Below are positions 55,310 through 64,000 of a DNA stretch of 64,000 nt, piece after piece. The notes under the pieces were generated by a model. That model worked only from the letters and a program-made list of their open reading frames with translations. It ran no database searches and was not told the origin of the DNA. Each line of letters starts with the position of its first letter. Position 1 is the first letter of the stretch. A program made the position numbers and the translations under genes. This DNA is from Begonia masoniana (lineage: Eukaryota; Streptophyta; Magnoliopsida; Cucurbitales; Begoniaceae), in assembly GCA_022432975.1 (NCBI GenBank), contig CM039508.1, positions 17,955,330 to 18,019,329 of the forward strand, in the 5' to 3' direction.

Positions 55310-58300
55310 ACAAAAATTTTGTCCTCAAAATTTGCGTACTTGAAGAGCTCAGGATAGCGCTCCATCATATCCTGCTGCCGCTCCCACGTCGCTTCTTCAA
55401 CATTGTGGTTACGCCACAGCACCTTTACCAGTGGAATATCCTTATTACGTAACGTCTTCACAGCATAGTCCAAAATCTCCACTAGTTTCTCCTCGTATGA
55501 TAGCATAGGCTGCACCTCAATGTCCTGCTGCACCACGACGTATGATGGATCTCTTAGGCACTTTCTCAGTATTGAGACATGAAACACATTGTGTACTCCC
55601 TCCATCAAAGCTGGCAGCTCTAATTGGTATGCTGTCTTTTCAACTCTCTTCATGATCGGAAACGGTCCAACGTACCTCAGATTGAACTTACCCCGCTTCC
55701 CGAACCTCATCACACCCTTAAACGGTGAAATCTTCAGGAAAACCTTGTCTCCTACTTCAAATTCCAGCTCCCGTCTCCTACCATCGGCATAGCTCTTCTG
55801 CCGACTCTGAGCTGTCAAAATACGCTGCCGAATAAACTTAATTTTATCTGTAGTTTGTTGCATAATCTTAGCTCCAATCAAACTAACTTCTCCGAATTCG
55901 TCCCAATAAAGCGATGATCTGCATTTCCTCCCATAAAGAGCCTCGTATGGAGCCATACCAATAGTATCCTGATAACTGTTATTATATGAGAACTCTACCA
56001 AAGGCAAGTACCTGCTCCAAGAACCTTGAAACTCCAGCACACAAGCTCGAAGTATATCTTCAAGAATCTGAATAGTCCGTTCGGATTGTCTGTCCGTTTG
56101 AGGATAAAATGCAGTACTGAAGTTCAACCGAGTCTCGTCGCCTTATGCAGACTCTTCCAAAATTTTGATGTAAATATCGAGTCTCTATCCGATACTATCG
56201 AAGTCGGCACACCGTGCAACCTCAAAATTTCTTGAATGTACAACTCAACGAACTGATCCATATTAAACGTCATCTTCACTGGCAGAAAATGGGCTGATTT
56301 GGTTAAGCGGTCCACAATCACCCATATGCCATCATAGCCCCTCGTCGTCCTCGGCAATCCGACAACAAAATCTATTGAAATTTGGTCCCATTTTTACTCA
56401 AGAACCGATTGACAGGTCTCTGATGTTCTGCCTTAACCTGCTAACAGACCAAGCATGTTTCCACGTACTCTGCTACAGACTTCTTCATGCTAGGCCACCA
56501 ATCATGCTGCTTGAGGTCTCTGTACATCTTAGTACTGCCAGGGTGAACAGAAAACCTCGAAGAAAATCTCCTTCAGAAGTTGCTCATTGCTTGGAACATA
56601 CCACCGATTACGAAACATTAGAATTCCCTCTTCTAAGTAGCTGAACTCAGTCCTGTCATCTGATACTATACTTAGCTTGAACTTATTGCACTCGGAATCA
56701 TCCTGCTGAGCTTCCTTAATCTTCTCCAAAATAGTAGGCTTATGAGACAAAGTTGATAAAACTTTAGTTACGTCTGAAACCAACTCCAGATCAAACCTTT
56801 AAAACTCTATGTTCAACTCCATGGACATCACAGCCTTCATCGCAAACACTGAGGTTGACACATGACTTAAGGTATCTGCTACCACATTGGCCTTACCGGG
56901 GTGGTACTTGATCTCCATATCATAGTCCTTCACGAACTCTAACCACCGCCGCTGCCTCATATTCAATTCCTTTTGAGTGAAGATATACTTCAGACTTTTA
57001 TGATCTGAATATATCTCACATTACTGACTATATAAGTAATGCCTTCAGATTTTTAACGCAAAGACCACTGTCGCTAATTCCAGGTCATGAGTTGGATAAT
57101 TCTTCTCATACGACTTCAATTGCCTGAAAGTATAGGCAATCACCTTATCATTCTGCATCAGCAAACAATCCAACCCAATTCGAGAGGCATCACAGTAAAT
57201 GCTAAATTTCTTCTCGGCTACCGACAAAGTCAACACTGGAGCTGTAGTCAACTTCTACTTTAACATCTAAAAACTCAACTCACATTCTTCTGACCACTCA
57301 TACTTCACATCTTTTATTGTCAGTCGAGTCATAGGTGCTGATATCTTAAAAAATCTCTCAATAAATTTTCTGTAATAGCCAGCTAACCCCAGAAAACTTC
57401 GAATCTCACTGACATTTCTTAGCTGAGGCCATTCTTTAATCAACTGAATCTTAGCTGGATCCTCCGATATTCCTCCACTGGATATAACATGACCAAGAAA
57501 ATGCACTTTATTCAGCCAAAACTCGCACTTTGAAAACTTTGCATACAGCTGATGCCGTTTCAAAGTCTCCAGAACTATCCTCAGATGCCCTTTATGCTCG
57601 TGTTCATCACGGGAATATACTAGAATATCATCGATAAACACAATTACAAATTATCGAGATATTCTCAAAATACCCAATTCATCAGGTCCATGAACGCAGC
57701 TGGAGCATTTGTTAGTCTGAACGACATAACCAAAAACTCATAATGTCCATATCTCATCCGGAAGGCTGTCTTCGGGATATCTTGCGATCTAACCTTCAAC
57801 TGGTAATACCCCGACCTCAGATCAATCTTTGAAAATATTCTGGCTCATTAAAGCTGATCAAACAAATCATCAATCCTCGGCAACGGATACTTGTTCTTGA
57901 TGGTAAGCTTGTTCAACTCCCGGTAATCAATGCACATCCGAAGCGACCCGTCCTTCTTCTTCACAAAAAAAACGGGCGCTCCCCACGGTGAAAAACTAGG
58001 GCGTATAAACCCCTTATCACCAGTTCTTCCAACTGCTTCTTAAGTTCCTTTAACTCAGGCAGAGCCAACCTGTAAGGATTTTTCGATACCGGCTCTGCTC
58101 CAGGGTAAGTGTCAATCACAAACTCAATTTCCCGGTCCGGAGGTATATCAGGCAAATCATCCAAGAATACCTCAGGAAAATCGCGAACTACATATATATC
58201 TTGTGGTTTAACCTCTACTTGAAGCTGAGAATCAATTACAATTACAAGAAAACATACATACTCACCCATAAGAGATCTCCGAGCATCCATCGGCGCCATT

Positions 58301-58335
58301 ACTGAAAACCTCTTTACGTTCCTCAAAGCTTGCAA
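55310..58335 (-). pseudogene. pol: Tekay pol of element 47306: RT, RNase H, integrase, chromodomain (fragmented)
   Basis: Minus-strand pieces in order: the region before RT ([20 protein letters not shown], 58335-57961), RT palm with FIDD (57641-57267), RNase H (57251-57045), integrase zinc finger (56783-56529, truncated), core first half (56357-56124: [28 protein letters not shown]) and second half through chromodomain (56127-55310: TDRQSERTIQILEDIL, GPFPIMKRVEKTAYQLELP, VLWRNHNVEEATWERQQ). At least five stops or frameshifts separate them. It is close in sequence to elements 27328 and 30849, so all three are Tekay. Confidence 0.88.
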
Positions 58336-58413
58336 CGCATGAATCTCACCATTCGGGGGCTGAAAATTAACTGTTCCTGCTCGGCAGTTAATGGTTGCAT
58401 AACGGCGAAAAAG

Positions 58414-59820
58414 CTAGTCCATACCGAAGATAACATCATACCCGGTTATCCCCATCATGATCAAATTGGCTGGCAACGTCTTTCTTCCAACTGATATCAC
58501 ACTATTGAGCACCATCTGATCTGAATGTAGACACTCTCCAGATGGTAGCTTTACATCGTACATACATCCAGCAAGCTTCACTTCCAAATTTACTTTTACT
58601 ACAAAAGCAGTGGCTACGAAGGAATGCAACGCACCCGAATCTATTAATGTAAATGCAGGCACTGAATTAACAAATACGGTACCTGAAATCACAGCAGGTC
58701 TATCCTCATCATCAGACTCGATCATGGCAAAAATTCTGGGTGTAGCCTTTGCTGGTCCTTTCTTCATTGCAGGACAATCCTTTGCTAAGTGTCCAGGCTC
58801 ATTACACTTGAAGCATCTAGTAACACGAGGCTTCGTACAATCACGGGCTAGATGACCAGGCTCTAGACAATTGAAACATTTACCTGCATATTACCCACAT
58901 TCACCAGGATGAAATTTCAAACACTTTGGACAATGCAGAAATCCTCTCTGTTGTTGTGGCTTCTTCCCTCCTCTCTGATCATTCAAGTTTCCTTCCAGTC
59001 TCTTATTTCCTTGGAACTGAGAAGACGATCCAACTTTACTCAACTGGCCTGTAATCTCTCTAAAAATCCTTTTCGGAGCTTCAACTGGCTTGACACACTT
59101 ATCATCGGCCTCCTCCACCTCTAATGCCTTTGCCACCACTCTTGTGAATGACACTCCTTCAATTCCAAAAGTTTTTACTAATTTGTAGATTTCTGGTTTC
59201 AGGCCATGTACAAACTGGAGCACCGTATCTTCTTCCCTGCTCATCATGTGGCTGGCAAACCGAGACAGAGACTCGAACTGTCTGATGTACTCCCTCACTA
59301 AGCCGGTCTGTTTTAACTGTAAAAACTCCAGTCTCTTAGCAGCTTGAACGGTCTGGTTGTAGTATTTATCATAAAACAAATCCTTGAACTCCTTCCATGT
59401 TAAACCTTGGGCACCGGTGGTAGTCTCCACCGTCTCCCACCAACTATGGGCATCATTAACAAGATGGAAAGTTGCGCACTTTACTTTGTTGCCTTCCTCC
59501 ACATCTGCATACGTGAACATGTTCTCGATCGTATAAATCCATTTCTCAGCAGCTGTAGGGTGTGTCAAATGGCCTTCAAACATCAGAGGATTCAATATCC
59601 GAAACTTATCTCCACTAGAACTTGCTCCGAGATTTCCCGGTCCTCCCTGACCTATCAGTGATCCAAACAACTCAACTGCCTAGTGACCAAATCTGCAAGC
59701 TATTTGACTGACTCCTCAAGCGGATTTTTAGGTTGTTCTAGTTGTGTTTCGTTTCTTGGCAATTTGATCTAACCGTGTTCAAGGTTAAAACAATCTAATC
59801 TTAGATATAAACTAACTAAA
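58414..59820 (-). pseudogene. gag: Tekay gag and protease of element 47306
   Basis: On the minus strand the capsid domain is read from 59670 (AEKWIYTIENMFTYADVEEGNKV, WWETVETT, FYDKYYNQTVQ, EYIRQFESLSRFASH). A stop at 58891 is followed in the same frame by two CCHC knuckles ([14 protein letters not shown] and [14 protein letters not shown], near 58880-58790) and the protease [13 protein letters not shown] (about 58660-58620), ending at 58414. The true gag start lies upstream of 59670, beyond another stop near 59690. Two knuckles against one in the other Tekay copies is a visible difference. Confidence 0.85.
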
Positions 59821-59905
59821 AATAAAAGGAATACTTATAGTTGGTAAAACACATTGCATGGTGGCCAGCATTGTCGGGTAATCCTTTGAACGACTCAAAC
59901 ATTTC

Positions 59906-59917
59906 GCTCTGATACCA
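59906..59917 (-). other. Primer binding site of Tekay element 47306
   Basis: The minus strand reads TGGTATCAGAGC, three bases from the LTR at 59921. Confidence 0.92.
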
Positions 59918-59920
59918 ACT

Positions 59921-62193
59921 TGTAACACCCCTGAACCCACCTTGGCTCGGTGCGCTACTTTGCTAACTACTACCGCAATTAAAACGATGTTTAAAATACT
60001 TTGACTCAATTTTCAGGTTTTTCAAACCCTCAGAATTTGTTGGAAAATGTGTGCAAAATACGTGTCAAACGTGTCAGAAAAGATCGGGTTAAAATATTTT
60101 AGAAGTAGGCAAAATAAAAAAAATTCAGTTTGGCACACATGGGTGCCGCGCATGCACCCGAAGTGCACAGCGCGCGCGCAACCGCGCTCCGCCAGCGCCA
60201 TCCTCCGGCCACCATGCTCCATTTCCCCTTTTCACTCATTTTCTTCAAACCACACACCTCCAAAATACCAAAAACTTTCCCCAAACGATTTCTGACATTT
60301 TCCACTTCTCGACACAAGAAAATCCCGGAAAACACAACTTTAAAACTTTAACGAAAACGTGCCAATAGTTTGAAACAAACGTCTTTTAATTTAATAAAAA
60401 TTGAGCAGCATAACGACTAAATTGCTAACAATCAAAATCTTACTAAAACCTTACCAAAACCTGAAAATTAAACACTTTATACAATAACTTCCAAACATCA
60501 TTCATAATCCCAAAACCTTAATCCAAAAGAGTTATAAAACGCCAACATTTACACAAATAAAATCCAAAATCCAACAAACCAACAACATACCAAATCCAAC
60601 AAAACTCCCAGCAATCCATGGTCGAGGCACCTCGACAACTGCCTGCATCGGCGTACCACGTGCGTCAACAATTGCATCCTAGTCCTGGGTTTCCTCATCA
60701 AGTTCACCTGTATATACGTCGTCACCTACACCACAGAACACAAAATGTAAGCTTATGCCTAGCAAGCAGGGAATAATGAATGTAAACATGCACAATGCAC
60801 ACACAACCCTAACACATACAGTTTCTACTCACTCTGTTATTTTCTTACTCCTGCACGTTAATGACGAGACGTTAAACCCTCTAGTGCTTACTCTTGCACG
60901 TTAACGACGAGGCGTTCAACTCTCTAGTGCATGCTTTCGCACATTAACGACGAGGCGTTAAACCCTCTAGTGCTCTTCTTGCACCTTAACGACAAGGCCT
61001 TCAACCCTCTAGTGCTTACTCTTACATGTTTCTTGCTCACCATTCAAACCATGGACAAAACTCTTTCTTTCGTTCTTTTACAAAAACCATGATGCATGTC
61101 ATTCACACAATACTCAAACACAAAACAACGCGACAACCAAATAATAAACCCTACCGTTCCATGGTGTAGGCCCGAAGGCAAAACAAATGCAATCCACTAC
61201 TTACCTAGTTTCTCAGTACGTGTTCGCTCACTCCGCTCGTCAACCTAACAATATAGGGAAAATAACTTAGCAATCCTCTAGGAAATTCTAAGGAATTATC
61301 TAACCAAAACTAACCACAATTCAACCAAATTTACAACATAACACTTAAACCTAAAATTCCCACCAATTTTAGTGTCCAAACTTCAATCGGCCATAACTTA
61401 TTCGTTTTTAACGAATTTAGACGTTCCACCCCATTCCCTAAACCTATAAACGTCTACTATTCAATGAAACAATCAAATTTAACAAAAAAACAACTTGGCC
61501 AACTCAAAATACACAAGACAGAACCGGCGACCCAAAATGACAAAACCAGTTTTTCACTAACTCTTATCCATTTTCTATTCTATCCACCTAAACACTTTAA
61601 ACCAACCTATCCTAAGTTTAAACCATCAAAATAGGAAGAAAACTAGCCAATTAATGGGAATTTTCGGACTCCTCCTTTAGGGTTTCCCAAACCCTAACCA
61701 AATTTAACAAAAACTCCATAAAAACACTAAAATTCATCAACTAGATGCATCATCAACAAAACCCAACCAAAACATACCTTGATTCCTTGCAAACACTTGA
61801 TGGAAATGGAGGAGAACCCTAGCAATGGTGGCTGAAATCGTGGAAGGTAATGGGGAAAGAAGAAGGTGTTTTTCCCAATTTAACTTAACTCAAATTTTTA
61901 CTTTTGAAAAATACCACAAATCTTTTAATTTTTATAAAATAGCCACTCTCACCTCTCTTCCTCACTACCCCACGTTGAAGACTCCCTTCCCATCCTCTTA
62001 TTTCACTTTTTATTTCATTTGCATTTACCTTAACCTAATATTCAACTTAACAATAATTCTCACCACACCACTCCTAGGTTTTCTCTCAATTTCCTCTTTC
62101 AAATTGCACTTTCTAATTCAACTTGCTATGATAACATTAGGACTAACCTTAACCTCCCATGACGTACCTTAACTAAGACTATACACTATATTA
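59921..62193 (-). repeat. 5' LTR of Tekay element 47306, outer end missing
   Basis: It aligns with 47306-48141 plus 53848-55274 and is lost just after ATACACTATA. The 44-bp repeats lie at about 60853-61017 and the intron-like module at 60726-61204. Confidence 0.87.
60726..61204 (-). other. Intron-like LTR module with complementary arms (copy F)
   Basis: On the minus strand: donor CTAG|GTAAGT at 61205/61204, first arm near 61157-61170 (altered in this LTR; intact at 54239-54253 as the complement of CCTACACCACAGAAC), hairpin TAGGC/ATAA/GCTTA with one G-T pair (60748-60761), and arm GTTCTGTGGTGTAGG (complement of 60725-60739) ending in TGTAG|GTG. Predicted length is 479 nt. In the other LTR the chromovirus inserted inside this module. 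Confidence 0.5.
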
Positions 62194-62231
62194 GTTTTTT
62201 TTTTTTTGTTTTTTTTTTTTTTTTTTTTTTT

Positions 62232-62262
<31 letters not shown>

Positions 62263-62789
62263 TTGTTTTTTTTTTTTTTTTTGTTTTTTTTTTTTTGTTT
62301 TTTTTTTTTTTGTTTTTTTTTTTTTGTTTTTTTTTTTTTTTTTTTTTGTTTTTTTTTTTTTTGTTTTTTTTTTTTTGTTTTTTTTTTTTTTTTTTTGTTT
62401 TTTTTTTTTTTGTTTTTTTTTTTTTTTTTTTGTTTTTTTTTTTTTTTGTTTTTTTTTTTTTTTTTGTTTTTTTTTTTTTGTTTTTTTTTTTTTGTTTTTT
62501 TTTTTTTTTTTTTTGTTTTTTTTTTTTTGTTTTTTTTTTTTTTGTTTTTTTTTTTTTTTTTTTTTGTTTTTTTTTTTTTGTTTTTTTTTTTTTTTTTTTG
62601 TTTTTTTTTTTTTTTTTTTTTTTTTTGTTTTTTTTTTTTTTGTTTTTTTTTTTTTGTTTTTTTTTTTTTTTGTTTTTTTTTTTTTTTTTTTTTTTTTTTG
62701 TTTTTTTTTTTTTGTTTTTTTTTTTTTGTTTTTTTTTTTTTGTTTTTTTTTTTTTTTTTTGTTTTTTTTTTTTTGTTTTTTTTTTTTTT

Positions 62790-62824
<35 letters not shown>

Positions 62825-62945
62825 TTTTTTTTTTTTTTTGTTTTTTTTTTTTTTTTTTTTTTTTTTTGTTTTTTTTTTTTTGTTTTTTTTTTTTTGTTTT
62901 TTTTTTTTTTTTTTTTTGTTTTTTTTTTTTTGTTTTTTTTTTTTT

Positions 62946-62976
<31 letters not shown>

Positions 62977-63011
62977 TTGTTTTTTTTTTTTTTGTTTTTT
63001 TTTTTTTTTTT
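62194..63011. repeat. Long T-rich tract with interspersed single G
   Basis: About 0.8 kb made only of T-runs (about 12 to 30) each closed by one G. It directly replaces the last bases of an LTR. Open frames of Phe/Cys/Leu/Val or Lys/Asn/Gln/Thr on either strand are trivial. It may be a real microsatellite expansion or a sequencing or assembly artefact. Confidence 0.9.
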
Positions 63012-63633
63012 ATGGATTTCACATTCTGACTGTGGACTGGAATTTGATTTTGGTATTGAGCTCAAGAATTGCCCAACCTTCTGGCGAATCCGGTGAGTCT
63101 ATGCAAATTGCAGACAGCTTTGCGAGACATCGTAGCGCTGTCTCGTTGCTTCTGTGTAACAACAAATTTATCTTTTTATTGGACTTCATAAGCTCGGATG
63201 TTGAAGATAGTGAAATTGTCTTTTCCTTGGTCAACATTTTTTACGACAGACAGAGGAATAAATAGACTTTCTAAAAGGGTGAACTAGAATAGGGGCAAGA
63301 TCAAAAAATTATGAAAAGGGTTCAAGCACACCTACCACAAAATGTTGAAGACTACGTTGGGATCGATACATCAAAGGGAAAAGGAACAATTCAAAATTTG
63401 GGCCCTAATAAGGAACAACAATATCTCACATGGATTTATGGTAAATTAAGAAGGTAAGAGTCACAACACATCAAGGGGATGGATATGGGCTATGAAAAAA
63501 GTTACGAAACAAAGACAATAACCATAAGACCTCGATTTCTCAGCTTTGGCCAGGATAAAACGAGTGGCAAAGTCAGGTTGAGAACTATCAACCTAAGCAC
63601 TTAATGGAGGGCAGCCAAATTCTTTCCCTTTTC

Positions 63634-63636
<3 letters not shown>
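63012..63636. other. Unassigned DNA between low-complexity tracts
   Basis: Composition is ordinary. A 72-codon minus-strand frame (63237-63019) encodes a non-repetitive peptide (SNETALRCLAKLSAICIDSP) that I do not recognise. The rest shows no feature. It could be host DNA or an element interior. Confidence 0.4.

Positions 63637-63722
<86 letters not shown>
63637..63722. repeat. Poly(T) run of about 86 bases
   Basis: Uninterrupted T homopolymer. On the minus strand it would be a poly(A) tail, possibly of a retroposed sequence, but I see no clear source. Confidence 0.9.
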
Positions 63723-63725
<3 letters not shown>

Positions 63726-63797
63726 GCACATTCTAACGAGTGATTGTCATTTGATAACGGGTCAAAGTACAATGTGTCAATAGATAAAATTAAAATA

Positions 63798-63805
63798 TAA
63801 AAAAA

Positions 63806-63836
<31 letters not shown>

Positions 63837-63915
63837 AAAAAAAAAAACAAAAAAAAAAAAAAACAAAAAAAAAAAAAAAAAAACAAAAAAAAAAAAAAAA
63901 AAACAAAAAAAAAAA

Positions 63916-63946
<31 letters not shown>

Positions 63947-64000
63947 AAAAAAAAAAAACAAAAAAAAAAAAAAAAAAACAAAAAAAAAAAAACAAAAAAA
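63798..64000. repeat. A-rich tract with interspersed single C, to the window end
   Basis: The reverse-complement type of 62194-63011: A-runs broken by single C. It is cut by the window edge. Confidence 0.9.

Larger units (their letters stand above)
47306..62193 (-). mobile_element. Decayed Tekay-type Gypsy element, truncated at one end
   Basis: LTRs at 47306-55296 (about 2285 bp without the nested element) and 59921-62193 (about 2273 bp). The left LTR ends GGGGGTTACA on the plus strand; the right copy breaks about 20 bp before its expected end and runs into a T/G tract. The primer site at 59906-59917, polypurine tract at 55298-55309, and gag and pol are on the minus strand. Many stops and frameshifts show greater age than element 30849. 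The missing end prevents TSD detection; CCATC (47301-47305) would be the left copy. Confidence 0.88.

Noticed and set aside
29957..59917. TGGTATCAGAGC motifs as possible tRNA genes
   Set aside because: Only the primer-binding 11-12 bases next to LTRs are present; no tRNA cloverleaf follows.
47245..60222. Minus-strand frames at 47242-47652 and 60022-60335 with similar peptides
   Set aside because: They are the same LTR region in two copies and differ by frameshifts; no domain is recognisable.
62169..63265. Large Lys/Asn/Gln- or Phe/Cys/Leu-rich frames
   Set aside because: Direct translation of the T/G tract; trivial low complexity.

Overview
The window is plant nuclear DNA made almost entirely of nested LTR retrotransposons. 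Every readable coding segment is retroelement gag, pol or envelope-like sequence. The supports are Ty1/Copia (SIRE/Maximus type) and Ty3/Gypsy chromovirus (Tekay/Del type plus a Galadriel/Reina-like one) proteins, TGGTATCAGAGC-type primer binding sites (initiator-tRNA-Met priming), and 5-bp target-site duplications (TSDs). An angiosperm is likely; I cannot name the species. I see no intact host gene, rRNA, tRNA or CRISPR.

Layout. (1) 572-15354: an old SIRE-like Copia element (+) with gag, pol and a third envelope-like ORF, split by two Gypsy-type solo LTRs (2327-4754 and 12298-14529). (2) 15355-18641: low-copy-looking AT-rich DNA with a tiny TRIM-like element (15752-16310) and a Mutator-like inverted-repeat element (16801-17860). 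(3) 18642-47241: a 5.0-kb non-autonomous Gypsy element (-), blown up to 28.6 kb by a solo LTR with a 45-bp satellite-like array (22282-26051) and by a complete Tekay element (27328-47151, +), which itself holds another complete Tekay element in its gag (30849-40493, -). The 5.0-kb element sits in an even older Athila/Tat-like protease fragment, giving four levels of nesting. (4) 47306-62193: a third, strongly decayed Tekay element (-), with a very young 5.7-kb chromovirus (48142-53842, +) in one LTR. (5) 62194-64000: T/G and A/C low-complexity tracts around about 0.8 kb of unassigned DNA.

Eight insertions have recognisable 5-bp TSDs, six of them perfect, so insertion order can be read directly: protease remnant, then the 18642 element, then its solo LTR and the 27328 element, then the 30849 element. 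The 48142 element is the youngest by LTR identity.

The most notable signal is in the LTRs. Six LTR groups of the Gypsy type share one layout: a strong GTAAGT-like donor, then within about 20-50 nt an arm of type CCTACATCAC, then about 400-500 nt, a small hairpin after CTTACT, and finally the reverse-complementary arm GTGATGTAGG whose end is a 3' splice-acceptor-like TGTAG|GT. The arm sequences differ between groups, but both sides change together, so pairing is kept. I read this as a conserved LTR-borne intron whose ends are held together by a long-range stem. This is an inference that needs RNA data.
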